Source: CAVONV01 sp963697355
GTDB taxonomy: Bacteria; Acidobacteriota; Vicinamibacteria; Marinacidobacterales; DATDRI01
Assembly: GCA_963697355.1 (NCBI GenBank)
Contig: CAVONV010000005.1
Span: forward strand, 5,991-69,990
DNA: 64,000 bases
Reading direction: 5' to 3'
Both the position numbers and the translations under genes were made by a program. Of the stretch, positions 45,772 through 54,701 are shown in pieces. How positions within the stretch are numbered: the stretch's first letter is position 1; every line of letters begins with the position of its first letter. Under the pieces are notes generated by a model. It was not told the origin of the DNA, ran no database searches, and saw only the letters and a program-made list of their open reading frames with translations.

Positions 45772-45918
45772 TCAACTCAGTTCGATTTGGACGGGCTTGA
45801 CGTCCAAGTAGGCGTTTCGCTTTGCGCCGCCGAAGATGACCGAGCCCGGGCAGGCTCGCACCAGCTTTCGGGAGCCGTCCTCCACGACATTGAAGAGCTC
45901 GGCGCATGAAGCAATAGA
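45772..45918 (-). pseudogene. Unidentified C-terminal gene fragment
   Basis: A frame of 48 codons ends at 45772 on the minus strand and reads AELFNVVEDGSRKLVRACPG and then GGAKRNAYLDVKPVQIELS. The composition is protein-like and the stretch is not explained by any neighbour, but it starts directly after a stop codon and has no initiation site. It is likely the end of a displaced gene; the family was not recognised. Confidence 0.35.
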
Positions 45919-46072
45919 CTATGCAAGACAGGAAGAAAAACCGCCGCTGGAAACTGGATATTGGGCCCGTTTCGTCAATATAGGCGGAAAAATGGGCTAT
46001 AGTAAAGAATTGCCGCAGCGGCAGGAGAGAAATTGCGTCGAGTTGTCAAGAAATCGTAGGATCCCAACCGTT

Positions 46073-47055
46073 ATGAAAAAATCAGAGACTACATCCCCGT
46101 ATTCGACAGCCAGCTTGCGCGGTCGACCCTCATCCAGAAGGCCCTTCTCGGGTGTCCTGGAGCCTCATTTCTCCTTCGAGTTCTATCCCCCCAAGACGCC
46201 GAAGGGTTGGGCCAATATGGAAGAAGCCGCCCGGCAGTTGGCGGGGCTCGAGCCCGACTTCATCTCTGTGACCTTTGGAGCGGGTGGCAGTGCCAAGGAG
46301 CGGACGCTCGAGACGTCGCTTGCTCTACGATCCCTCATGAATGTGGATGTCGTCCCTCATATCTCCTGTCTGGGCCTCACACGACAGCAAGTCGAAGTTC
46401 ATCTCGAGAATTATGCCAAAGAGGGCATTTCCAAGCTGCTGGCCCTCCGCGGGGACGTTCCCGAGGGCACCGCGTCCGTCAACGACGTCGTTATCCCGAA
46501 AGAGGGATTCCGCTACGCCAACGAGCTGGTTTCCTACATCAAGCAGCGGGGTGGATTCCAAGTTCTTGTCGCTTGCTATCCCGAAGGACATCCTGAAGCC
46601 CCAACGATACAAACAGATGTAGATAATTTCATGCGTAAGGTGGATGCGGGAGCGGATGCAGCGGTCACACAGTATTTCTATAACAACGCCGCCTATTTCC
46701 AGTTCGTAAATGACGTGCGTCGTCGCGGCATCGACATTCCCATCGTCGTCGGCCTGATGCCGGTTGCGCCTTACGACCAAGTGGTCCACTTCTCAGCAAG
46801 TGCGATGCCGATATCCCGTTGTGGATCCGCAAACGCATGGAAGGTTATCAAGACGATCCCGCTTCTCAATTGGACCTCGCTGTCGAGATCGCCGTTAGGC
46901 AAACCGAGGAGCTGTTCAAGAATGGCGCTCCGGGGATCCACTTCTACACGTTGAACCGTGCCGATGTGACGCTTCGTGTGTGCGAGCATCTACGTCCGCA
47001 GCCGCTCGACTTGGGCTATTCGTTAAAGGACGCGACCTACGGCGAGGTCATCTAG
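46073..47055 (+). pseudogene. metF: 5,10-methylenetetrahydrofolate reductase with a frameshift
   Basis: Starts at ATG 46073 (AGGA upstream). FAD-TIM barrel motifs are clear: FSFEFYPPKTPKGWANMEE, FISVTFGAGGS, VVPHISCLGLT, LLALRGDVP, VLVACYPEGHPEA, DAGADAAVTQYFYN and the expected GLMPVAPYDQV. At about 46795 the frame slips by -1: the true continuation (KCDADIPLWIRKRMEGYQDD, GAPGIHFYTLNRADVTLRV) is read from the other frame to 47055. One missing base restores about 327 residues. The enzyme makes 5-methyl-THF for methionine synthesis. As a core gene it should be functional, so sequencing error is a serious possibility. Confidence 0.87.
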
Positions 47056-47184
47056 GTCCTGTCGACGAGTACGACGCTCCCATTCGCGGATCCTTTCTGA
47101 AACCTCGAGATAGGCCTATCCCACATTTTGATTTGTGGGCCTATCTGTGCTTAATTGCCGGAAATGTCCCGGAGCGTACTCGCA

Positions 47185-48596
47185 ATGAAAAACAAGAAGA
47201 GAAAACTCATTAGCAGAAGACAACTGTTGGCAACAACAGGCGTTTGTGCGGCTGGTGTTGGTGCTGCCGGCTTGGGTCTTTTGCCGTTGTCCAGCACAAT
47301 CTGTGGCGGAGTCACGCATGCAAATGATGAACCTGATGAGGCGTATTTTCCACCGTCGGAACAGGACGGGGGCTGGCGTGTTGGAGATCCCTGGGATTTG
47401 AAGGTCGACATCGACAGGCTACAGGATGCCATCGACTTTCACGACACGGACATCGTCACCACGAGCTACGGCGGGGCCCTCGTCATCGTCTACAAAGGCA
47501 CATTATTGGTGAAAGCTACATCACCGGGACAGAGGGTGGACCACAACCGTGGACCCTCGAACCTGCAATGACATGAAATCATCGACCAAATCCGTCTTCG
47601 GCACGGCGGTCGGCGTATTTCTCGAGGAGTACAAAGATCGAGTCAACCTGGACACCTATCTGGTGGGGACATCACGAGAAGATTCACTCATTCCTCAGAT
47701 ATGGGATCAGCCCATCACGGACGAGAGGAAAGGAAGAATCAAGGTCAAACATGTCATCTCCATGACTTCCGGGCATGAGATCACGCGAGCCATGGTTAGC
47801 ACCGAGCACCCGTCATCTTTATCCGGGTTATTCAGGTGCTTACCAGATGTACGAGTACTGCTTTGGCTGGTGGCATTTCGATGGGATTCCCGCCCATCAC
47901 ACCCTGAAGTTCGAGCCGGGAACCGATTTCAACTACAGCAACTACGGATTGGAGCAGATGGCCCTGGCCATGCGAAACATTTCGGGTGAAAAGGTTGGAC
48001 CTTATGTCTACGATCGCGTTCTCCGCCAGATCGGCATGCCGGTCGGAATCCGGGACAACCAGTTCAGAGATATGCCCTATACGGACGATAAAGAGCTGAA
48101 CTTTTCCGATGAACCGGGATGGGGAGTCGGCGGTAGCAAGGGGTGCGACGCCTATGGCGCCGACAAGAGTGAAAGCCCGTACGGATATCAACTCCATCGT
48201 CGGAAGCACGTTTCAGATGCACGGCCCGGGATTTCGCCCGATTGGGATACCTCTGGTTGAACAAAGGACGATGGGGAGATCAACAACTCGTATCTGAAGA
48301 ATGGATGAAACTGGCGACGAGCCGGTATGTTCGGGAAAACGGGGAAGCTCCCCGTCAAATATGGCTACACATTCTGGATTCAAGATGACTTGGAAAACGT
48401 GCCGAAAGATCTGTTCATGTCACGAGGCCACAACTTGAACCATAGCTTCGTTATACCGAGCTTGGATCTCGTTGTCGTCCGGCAGGGAAACGAAAACCGT
48501 CAAGCGAAAGGGCAGCCCCCGTTCAGCACAACTTTGATTCAGAAAATCGTGGCGGCCATCCCCACTCACGAGGCGCAATCAGATCGGAGGGCCTGA
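47185..48596 (+). pseudogene. Serine hydrolase (beta-lactamase-like, PF00144) with many frameshifts
   Basis: The protein begins MKNKKRKLISRRQLLATTG, a twin-arginine-like signal, and can be followed to 48596 only by switching frame at least six times. Pieces in order: SYGGALVIVYKGTLL; ESYITGTEGGPQPWTLEPAM; SSTKSVFGTAVGVFLEEY (Ser-x-x-Lys active site); HLYPGYSGAYQMYEYCFGWW; GCDAYGADKSESPYGY; NSIVGSTF; ARLGYLWLNKGRWGDQQLV; KYGYTFWIQDDLENV; SRGHNLNHSFVIPSLDLVVV. No large part is missing, and the amino acids remain conserved between breaks. It is either a recent pseudogene or a badly resolved stretch of the assembly. Likely secreted esterase or D-aminopeptidase type. Confidence 0.75.
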
Positions 48597-48833
48597 TGCT
48601 GATGAGTACTCAATTGATAGCCGTATTCATGATGTCTTTTCTTTACTAGCTTTCGCAAGCACGCTCCTTCTGTTTTCAGGGGAAAGCCGTATGAAGCACT
48701 CCTGGAATTGTACGGAAGCCCGCAGAACGGATACGGGACTTTGTATTGGGTGGATGCAAAGACTATTGAGGAACTAAGGCCGAAGTCCTAGCTGATCTTG
48801 CTTTGGGTGGGATTCTGCCGGCGATGGTGCGGC

Positions 48834-48849
48834 TATCATAATTATGATA
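48834..48849. promoter_or_regulatory. Perfect palindrome upstream of the Phd/ParE pair
   Basis: TATCATAATTATGATA, a perfect 16-base palindrome 24 bases before the antitoxin ATG. This is the expected place for the autorepression operator of a type II toxin-antitoxin operon. The half-site TATCAT is the same as in the operator of the higBA locus at 52796-52810. Confidence 0.65.
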
Positions 48850-48873
48850 TGCTGGTTCAGCGGTGAATGAAAA

Positions 48874-49128
48874 ATGAGGACGATCCGACCCATTTCCGAC
48901 TTACGTAACAAAAGTCATGAGATCTCGCGAATCTGTCATGAAACGGGAGAACCCGTATATATTACAAAAAACGGCGAGGGTGACCTGGTGGTCATGAGTC
49001 TTGCCGCATATGAGCGAGAACAAGCCCGATTGGAGCTCTATCGAGCGTTGGATGAAGCAGAAGCGGACGTCGGTCGGGGCGACCGAGGTATCAGTACAGC
49101 AAAGATGCGGAAGTTGCTGAAGAGATGA
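48874..49128 (+). CDS. Phd/YefM-family antitoxin
   Basis: 84 residues: MRTIRPISDLRNKSHEISRI, ETGEPVYITKNGEGDLVVMS and LAAYEREQARLELYRAL are the classic Phd/YefM N-terminal DNA-binding domain. The basic C-terminal tail (STAKMRKLLKR) is the toxin-binding part. Its stop overlaps the start of the toxin gene by 4 bases, so the pair is translationally coupled and autoregulated from the palindrome upstream. Both genes are intact while their neighbours on both sides are broken. Confidence 0.9.
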   Translation: MRTIRPISDLRNKSHEISRICHETGEPVYITKNGEGDLVVMSLAAYEREQARLELYRALDEAEADVGRGDRGISTAKMRKLLKR

Positions 49129-49424
49129 AGAAAAAGGTCCGGATTCTTCACCGGGCTCAAAAAGACCTAACCGAGATACTCGACTACAGTGCGCGCGATA
49201 CCCCTCGGGCAGCCGGACGCTTTGTCGACAAGCTCCTCAACAAGATCGAGGGGCTAGAGAACTTGCCGGAAATGGGTGTTGTCCCTCGGGACGAATACCT
49301 ACAGGCGCGAGGCTATCGCGTCCTTGTCGAAGGTGAGTATCTCGTCTTTTACAAAATCTTGAGTCGCCAGGTTAGGATCTACCGCGTTCTTCACGGCCGC
49401 CGAAAATACCGCCACCTGTTGTGA
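49125..49424 (+). CDS. ParE/RelE-family toxin
   Basis: 99 residues. ParE/RelE fold features: VRILHRAQKDLTEILDYSARD, AAGRFVDKLLNKIEGLENLPEMG, RGYRVLVEGEYLVFYKIL and VRIYRVLHGRRKYRHLL. The C terminus keeps the Arg/His-rich segment typical of active RelE/ParE toxins, though ParE (gyrase) and RelE (ribosome) cannot be told apart by eye. Partner of the Phd-type antitoxin directly upstream. Confidence 0.88.
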   Translation: MKKKVRILHRAQKDLTEILDYSARDTPRAAGRFVDKLLNKIEGLENLPEMGVVPRDEYLQARGYRVLVEGEYLVFYKILSRQVRIYRVLHGRRKYRHLL

Positions 49425-49446
49425 GTTCCTTGCGCCGCACCTTTGT

Positions 49447-49938
49447 CTATGGAATGGCAAAGAATCGTCTTGCTGCAAGCGTCACGGCGAGGCAAGCCAC
49501 GATGTAGGTGAGATTAACGGTGCCCCGGATGAGCCAAGGCCGGCTAGACAAATCCATTCTTATTGCACGTCCCAAGACCACCCCAACGCCGAGTAAGGAG
49601 AACCACGGCGTGAAGAGCAGGGTCGGAGATCCTCGAACGGCCATCGTTACCAAGTCGTGTAGGGCACCGCAAACCGTAAATGTCACTATGATGGCGGCCG
49701 TGGGTGGCAAGACTCGTATCAGTGGCGAATGCACATACCTCGCCAGTCCGTATCCAAACACTGGATTCCAGTACTGCCAGAATCCGGCGAAAGACCCGGC
49801 CCCCAGAGAGCGGCGTAACATGTTCCACAGCGAGCCGGAGGCGCCTACGGCTGCACCATTGCGACGCCGGATGTACTCGGCGAGAGTTAGCCTTCGCCGT
49901 TTCCCACGTGCACGAACAATGGCTCGATTCGTGTTCAT
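49447..49938 (-). CDS. Integral membrane protein, possibly MBOAT-type acyltransferase fragment
   Basis: 163 residues from the ATG at 49938 (the frame is open to 50034; no start has a clear ribosome site). Motifs: FAGFWQYWNPVFGYGLARYV and TFTVCGALHDLVTMA, an FW-YWNP followed by a membrane helix with a conserved His-Asp, similar to MBOAT/wax-synthase-like acyltransferases. Only three to four membrane helices are present where full members have eight or more, so it may be a truncated copy or a small family. Gene start and function are uncertain. Convergent with the ParE gene. Confidence 0.55.
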   Translation of the reverse strand: MNTNRAIVRARGKRRRLTLAEYIRRRNGAAVGASGSLWNMLRRSLGAGSFAGFWQYWNPVFGYGLARYVHSPLIRVLPPTAAIIVTFTVCGALHDLVTMAVRGSPTLLFTPWFSLLGVGVVLGRAIRMDLSSRPWLIRGTVNLTYIVACLAVTLAARRFFAIP

Positions 49939-50081
49939 CTTGATGACCGCGGCCCGGAAGCCGGTTCGAGTCGGGTCTACGAAATTCAGTTGCAGAGACC
50001 AGTGTATCAAGGGATTGCGAACTAGAATCTTCAATTCAAGTTTGCTCTCGACTAAGCGAAACGGCCTTAGTGGAAATCGCT

Positions 50082-50152
50082 GCAGCTTGTTCCTTAAAAC
50101 GACACGTCATGGCCCCAAATCAGCAACTTGTTCCTTAGATCGACACCTCATG
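50082..50152. repeat. Two 30-base imperfect direct repeats
   Basis: Copies at 50082-50111 and 50123-50152 match at 26 of 30 bases and share CTTGTTCCTTA and CGACAC-TCATG, with a period of 41 bases. They lie in a 390-base gene-poor stretch between the membrane-protein gene and the DUF4143 ATPase. Repeated end motifs of this sort are seen at the termini of IS21-type elements, but no transposase was found; they could also be regulator sites. Confidence 0.55.
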
Positions 50153-50329
50153 CGGGAAAGATCACAAAAGGTCACATGCACGTCATAAGGCTATTGCTGT
50201 CAAACAAAACAACGGAATAACGTGCCTCGCACTTTTTGCGTTTCGTGCTAAGCATTTGTAGCTATTCGGCCATTTTTAGATATTGAAAGCTCGGTGGTGT
50301 CCACAGAGATTTCAAGCTAAAATCTTCCC

Positions 50330-51517
50330 ATGCTTGAGAGATCCGAAGAGCTCGAGAAGGTCGAAGGTTACCTATCGCGGTACCCGGTAGTGGCCATCGT
50401 CGGTGCTAGACAGGTGGGGAAGACGACCTTGGCACGTGCCATCGCCAAGAGATGGCGCCGCGGGCGGGTGACCGTTTTCGACCTGGAGGAGTCCTCGGAT
50501 CGGGCCCGACTCGAAGATCCGATGCTTGCGCTAAAAGAGCTGAAGGGCCTCGTGGTGTTGGATGAGATCCAACGGCTCCCAGAGGTCTTTCGAACCCTAA
50601 GAGTGTTGGCTGACCGACCTCGGCGTCGCACGCAATTCTTGGTATTGGGAAGCGCCTCTCCAGATCTCTTGAAACAGAGTTCCGAGTCGCTGGCCGGGCG
50701 GATCATGTACCACGAGCTCAAGGGCTTCTCGCTGGAAGAAGTCGGAACCCGCAGACTAAAGCAACTTTGGCTACGAGGCGGGTTTCCGCGTTCCTTGCTG
50801 GCGCGTTCAAACGAATTGAGCTTCGAGTGGAGACGGACCTTCATGCGCACGTTTCTGGAGCGCGATCTTCCTCAACTGGGTGTGCAAATTCCCTCGCAGA
50901 CGCTCGGACGTTTTTGGACGATGGTTGCTCACTACCACGGACAGATCTGGAATGCGTCGGAGTTCGCTCGCTCGTTTGGCGTGGCCGACACAACCATCAG
51001 GCGGTATTTGGATGTCATGATTTCGACCTATGTCATGCGACAGTTGTTGCCTTTCAGCGAGAACCTTGGCAAGCGTCAGATCAAATCACCCAAGGTATAT
51101 ATTGCGGACAGCGGACTTCTCCACGCTTTGCTCAATCTGCACGACATGGTCGATCTCGAAGGCCACCCCAAGGTCGGTGCGTCTTGGGAGGGTTTCGCCA
51201 TGGATGCGGTCATCCGGCAACTCGGGGCTCGAGCAGAAGAGTGCTATTTCTGGGGAACCCACTCTGGTGCCGAACTGGATCTTCTCGTGGTTCGCGGTCG
51301 TCATCGCCTAGGTTTCGAGTTCAAACGAACGGTCGCGCCGAAGGTCACTCGGTCCATGCGAGAGGCAATAAGGGACCTCAGCCTTGAGCGCCTAGACGTG
51401 ATCCACGCCGGGGAATCGACTTTCCCTTTGGCCGATAGGATCCGTGCGGTGGCCCTGACCCAGATCACAGGAGAACTGACGCCCAAGAAGAAAGCTGCTG
51501 GGCGTAGGCTACGATAG
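50330..51517 (+). CDS. AAA+ ATPase with DUF4143 domain
   Basis: 395 residues. Walker A GARQVGKTT at residues 25-33, Walker B LVVLDEIQRLP near residue 80, followed by the sensor LVLGSASPDLL. The second half is the DUF4143 nuclease-like domain with SFGVADTTIRRYLDVMISTY, KSPKVYIADSGLLHALLNL and the catalytic-type GAELDLLVVRGRHRLGFEFK (D-ExK order of PD-(D/E)XK enzymes). Such proteins are common in mobile and defence-related islands with unknown targets. Intact, alone, and transcribed towards the MalT fragment. Confidence 0.88.
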   Translation: MLERSEELEKVEGYLSRYPVVAIVGARQVGKTTLARAIAKRWRRGRVTVFDLEESSDRARLEDPMLALKELKGLVVLDEIQRLPEVFRTLRVLADRPRRRTQFLVLGSASPDLLKQSSESLAGRIMYHELKGFSLEEVGTRRLKQLWLRGGFPRSLLARSNELSFEWRRTFMRTFLERDLPQLGVQIPSQTLGRFWTMVAHYHGQIWNASEFARSFGVADTTIRRYLDVMISTYVMRQLLPFSENLGKRQIKSPKVYIADSGLLHALLNLHDMVDLEGHPKVGASWEGFAMDAVIRQLGARAEECYFWGTHSGAELDLLVVRGRHRLGFEFKRTVAPKVTRSMREAIRDLSLERLDVIHAGESTFPLADRIRAVALTQITGELTPKKKAAGRRLR

Positions 51518-51746
51518 CCACGGTGCCGATGGCGGCGAGCAAGTAGGCGAGAAGGAACCTCAGGTCGCTGTCATCTTCGTCGAGCGACAGCCATGTGAAG
51601 GGAAGCTCTTGCCGCTCGACCCATTGGCTGACGAGCACGCTCTTGCCAGAGCCGGCGGGAGCCGAAACCAGGGTCAGCTTGTTTCTTTTACCTTGCCACG
51701 CCGCATTTGAAACAAGAATCAAGTGAGAGGACAAAGATTCCGACAC
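51465..51746 (-). pseudogene. N-terminal ATPase fragment of a MalT/LuxR-type regulator
   Basis: 93 residues: KLTLVSAPAGSGKSVLVSQW (Walker A GSGKS) and LPFTWLSLDEDDSDLRFLLA followed by YLLAA are the beginning of the MalT-type STAND ATPase, normally about 900 residues. The match ends near 51528, after which unrelated codons run into the end of the ATPase gene on the other strand. It is a gene fragment. Related pieces lie at 58611-58731 and at the end of the window. Confidence 0.75.
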
Positions 51747-51875
51747 CTAAAACGCGGGAACTGCTAGGGATGTGAATATCGCAGAGTCGGCGGCGAAATG
51801 GGTAGAACTACACCGCGCCGGAAAGGAAGAAACCCGCTGCTCGCTGAACAACCGCCATTCTGAGCAGCCGGAGCT

Positions 51876-52178
51876 CTATCTGACCTTCTCTTCCTGGAGT
51901 CTTTCCTGAACCCAGTGGTTCAGCAGAGTCTGGGGCGAGACGCCATGAAACTTCGCTAAGTCGCGAATCCTGTCTGACAGAGCGGAATCGGTCGTTCCGT
52001 AGTCCACTTGGATTGGAGACGTGTTCCGCAGAAAAAGCCCAGGTGGGTAGTAAGTGATTAGCCGTTTACCCTTCGGGTGAAAGTGGTCGGGATTTCGCCT
52101 AGGTGACTGTCGATGCTGCTGGACGAGCAGGAGACCGTTTTTGCTCTTCGTGCCGCTTACGACCGTCGTCGCACACAA
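51876..52178 (-). CDS. Small hypothetical protein with CopG/RHH-like C-terminal part
   Basis: Up to 100 residues; the TTG at 52178 has no good ribosome site. The last 45 residues (VDYGTTDSALSDRIRDLAKF, HGVSPQTLLNHWVQERLQEE) look like a ribbon-helix-helix/CopG-type antitoxin or small helical DNA-binding protein. The N-terminal 50 residues have no recognisable pattern. It lies just after the frameshifted higA and may belong to the same toxin-antitoxin cluster; no toxin partner of its own is visible. Confidence 0.4.
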   Translation of the reverse strand: MCATTVVSGTKSKNGLLLVQQHRQSPRRNPDHFHPKGKRLITYYPPGLFLRNTSPIQVDYGTTDSALSDRIRDLAKFHGVSPQTLLNHWVQERLQEEKVR

Positions 52179-52205
52179 CTCAAAGTCAGGTGAAAACTGG
52201 TACGA

Positions 52206-52476
52206 TTATGCCACCTGCTCTCTTCGCTTCTTGGCGCGATTTAGATCGTAGGTGGCCTGCAAATTCATCCATAGTTTTGCAGTAGTACCTAACGCTTCAG
52301 CGAGATCCCAGAGCTGCGTCAGCCGTTATTCCGCGCTTGCCATTGATAAGCTCGTTGAGACGGGCCCGCGTCCATCCTATTTTCTCCGCGAAAGCAGTCT
52401 GCGTGATTCCTGTCGGATTTAGAAACTCCTCGAGGAGAATTTCACCAGGATGAAACGGATTAGTTGGTTGCCTCAT
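52206..52476 (-). pseudogene. higA: HigA-family antitoxin with a frameshift
   Basis: Starts at ATG 52476 with GGAGGA upstream: NPFHPGEILLEEFLNPTGIT, FAEKIGWTRARLNELINGKRGITADAAL. The frame stops early at 52297, but the +1 frame continues as LAEALGTTAKLWMNLQATYD, LNRAKKRREQVA and stops at 52206. One G too many in the CTGGGATCT stretch (about 52312) explains the break. Restored length is about 89 residues. It follows the similarly broken higB by 17 bases. Confidence 0.8.
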
Positions 52477-52492
52477 AAACAATCCTCCGCTA

Positions 52493-52785
52493 TCAGTGGT
52501 AATCAATGACTTGCACTTCAAAAGCGTTGCCATTTTGCCACCGAAAAACGATTCGCCACTGGTCATTGATGCGAATTGAATGAAAACCTCTCCAGTCGCC
52601 CTTGAGGGCTTCCAATCTGTTACCGGGTGGTTTGCGCAGATCCTGGAGCTCTGCCGCGTCATATAAAAACAAAAGCTTGCGGCGCGCTCTTCGGTGTAAC
52701 GCCCTCCGGGAGTTCGGCTGACCGACTTTGTAGCCTTGTCGTCATAGAGATCCTCGGCCAGTCGATTCCCAAAGCTTTGTATCAC
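52493..52785 (-). pseudogene. higB: HigB-family toxin with a frameshift
   Basis: GTG start at 52785: VIQSFGNRLAEDLYDDK. Then the frame slips by -1 near 52740 and the toxin continues as ALHRRARRKLLFLYDAAELQ, DLRKPPGNRLEALKGDW, RGFHSIRINDQWRIVFRWQNG and the C terminus FEVQVIDYH, with stop at 52493. This is a near-complete HigB mRNA interferase of about 97 residues with a single lost base. If the frameshift is real the toxin is dead; if it is an assembly error the pair is an ordinary higBA module. Confidence 0.8.
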
Positions 52786-52790
52786 ATTAA

Positions 52791-52815
52791 GATAATATCA
52801 TAACATGATAATATC
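52791..52815. promoter_or_regulatory. AT-rich palindromic operator upstream of higB
   Basis: TATCAT-AAC-ATGATA (52796-52810) is a perfect inverted repeat. It sits inside two direct copies of GATAATATC (52791-52799 and 52807-52815). It ends 6 bases before the higB start and overlaps TATTAT, a likely -10 on the minus strand. This is an expected HigA autorepression site. Confidence 0.6.
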
Positions 52816-53189
52816 TTGACCTTTCCCGTATAGGCGACGGAGATGCCTTCCCTCGAAACACTCGCTCGCGAAGTTGGCTTGCCAGCCGTAGCTCGATGCA
52901 TTGAGGCTCAGTGTCGAGCGAAGGCTGGTGCCGAAGGGGGGATTCGTTCGGACTACTTGGATAACAACCTGATGGCGTGCGACTTTCGCCCTTAAGTGGT
53001 TGAGCGATAGCGACCTCGGTCATCAACTGAGTCCTCTCTAGCCCTTCCGAGTCCTCTGGAATCCTCCCCGGTTTTGGAGACGTTTTGGAGACGGTTGATA
53101 AAGCGCCCCAAGGCGCTGGTTCGAGCTCGCGTCTCGGGCTCGTGTGGAGCTTCTGCAACAACCAACGCGCGGAGTGCTGCCTGCTTTTC
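52816..53189. other. Intergenic region without recognised genes
   Basis: Open frames here lack initiation signals and protein-like patterns. The region marks the change from AT-richer accessory DNA to the GC-rich block that follows. Confidence 0.4.
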
Positions 53190-54156
53190 CTAGTCGAGCC
53201 AACCGTTCGATCGGAAGTAGCGGTAGAGGCCGAGGGCAATCAAGGCCATGACACCTAGGGTGATGGGATAAGCGTAGGGAAGGTGCAGTTCCGGCATGAC
53301 GTCGAAGTTCATACCGTAGATCCCGGCCAAGAGCGTCAACGGGAGAAAAATCGCTGAAATTACGGTGAGCACAGCCAGCCGCTTGTTCGTCTTCTCCTGC
53401 TGGTTCGTATCGTAGCGCTGCTGCAGATCGGCGAGGTGTTTCTCCAGCCGGTCCACCGTCCGGTCGGCGAAAGACATGTTGCGCGATACGAGATCGAACG
53501 TCTCAGCCAAGCTCCTCAAATCGAGGTACGGTTCGTGGACCATTCTCAAAAGGTCGAACAACGCTTGCTGCTCTCCCACCACCGTGTCGAGTCTGCGAAG
53601 AGCGCCTTTTCGATGCAGGATCTCGTCAGCGACGACGTCGTTCGGAGAGCGATCCATGCGCTCGTCCAGCGCGTAGATCGTTTTTTTCAAAGAGGCGGCG
53701 AACCGAATACTTTGGCCGGAGAGCAAGAGCACCATCGTCGCCACCAAGCCGGTGGTCGTCGCCTGGGACGGATGTACCCTGTCTTGCAGACCTTCAGCGA
53801 TCTGCTCGAGGACGGATATCGTTCCTCGGTGCAGGGTGATGACGAGCCCGGTGAGACAGAGGAAGCTAAGCTCTACGGGGTCCGACTCGGTCCCTCCGGC
53901 GTGAACGGGAAACTCGAAAAAGACCGCCGCATCGAGCGGTACGACCCGTGACATCTCGCCCGCTGCCAGGCAGCACTCTCTCGCCGCGCCGCTCAGCCCG
54001 ATCGTTCTGGAGCCACCGATCGAGCTCTTTCGGCTCGTATCCGTCGACATCGGCCCAGAACGACGCCTCCTTCCTCCTCCAGGTGTCGACCGCGACTTCG
54101 GGGTCGGCCGACACCAACCCCCTCTTGTCATCGATTTTCCACCACGAGACCTTCAT
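53190..54156 (-). pseudogene. corA: CorA-family Mg2+/metal transporter with a frameshift
   Basis: Starts at ATG 54156 with KVSWWKIDDKRGLVSADPEV and RKEASFWADVDGYEPKELDRWLQ, then slips into a second frame near 54003 that reads IGLSGAARECCLAAGEMSRV and continues to the C terminus. There the two membrane helices and the YGMNF selectivity motif (LLAGIYGMNFDVMPELHLPY) are intact. One surplus base restores about 321 residues. It forms a pentameric inner-membrane channel for Mg2+ uptake. The K+ channel-like gene lies 23 bases upstream in the same direction. Confidence 0.83.
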
Positions 54157-54179
54157 GACCAGCCTACTCTTGAAAAAAG

Positions 54180-54617
54180 CTAGGCCTCTTCGCTGACCTT
54201 GCTGCCAAAATAGACGCGCTGCACGAAAGCAACAATGAGTGCGGCCGTCCAGCCGAACATGATGGTGCCATTGGCGGCCTCGAAGGAAGCCAGGAGCCGC
54301 CACTGGTCTCCGACAACGAGGTCCCCATAACCGAGCGTGGTAAACGTAACCGTCGAAAAGTAGAGCGCCGGCTCTAACGATGCAAAGGCGCCGAGCTCGA
54401 CGTAGGTTGCCGCCCAGATTCCCGCTTCGACGAGCGATGCGAGAAACATCATGAGAACCAGCGCCGCTACCAGAGTCGCCTTGGCGAGTGGTGAGCGCAG
54501 GTGTACGCGTTCGACGTGCCCACGCCGCAGCGTTCGGAAGGCGGCCACCATCCCGGTGGCGTGCACCACGGTGGTTACAACCGTCAAAACGCAGCCAAGT
54601 ATCAATTGATACAGCAT
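54180..54617 (-). CDS. Two-helix potassium channel-like protein
   Basis: 145 residues. Helices at about 1-25, 45-72 and 110-135; the pore loop YFSTVTFTTLGYGDLV contains the K+ selectivity filter TLGYGD (94-99). No C-terminal RCK/TrkA domain is present, so gating is unknown. Four subunits would form an inner-membrane K+ channel. The gene is followed at 23 bases by corA, and both are downstream of cardiolipin synthase on the same strand, so a membrane-homeostasis operon is likely. Confidence 0.85.
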   Translation of the reverse strand: MLYQLILGCVLTVVTTVVHATGMVAAFRTLRRGHVERVHLRSPLAKATLVAALVLMMFLASLVEAGIWAATYVELGAFASLEPALYFSTVTFTTLGYGDLVVGDQWRLLASFEAANGTIMFGWTAALIVAFVQRVYFGSKVSEEA

Positions 54618-54701
54618 GGAAGCTTATTCTACATGATTTGCCCTAGGCTTTCGGCCCGCTTCTTCAAGATGGGAGCAGCCGCACGCTTTAGTAGGTTTGT
54701 C

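Noticed and set aside
48684..48791. Short plus-strand tract KPYEALLELYGSPQNGYGTLYW ending at a stop, upstream of the Phd antitoxin
   Set aside because: It looks protein-like but is only 35 codons with no start and no recognised family; too little to annotate as a gene remnant.
50082..50152. CRISPR-like reading of the two direct repeats
   Set aside because: Only two copies, four mismatches, an 11-base gap and no cas genes.
52787..53239. 150-codon minus-strand frame after corA
   Set aside because: Overlaps the higB operator and the corA 3' end; composition is not protein-like.
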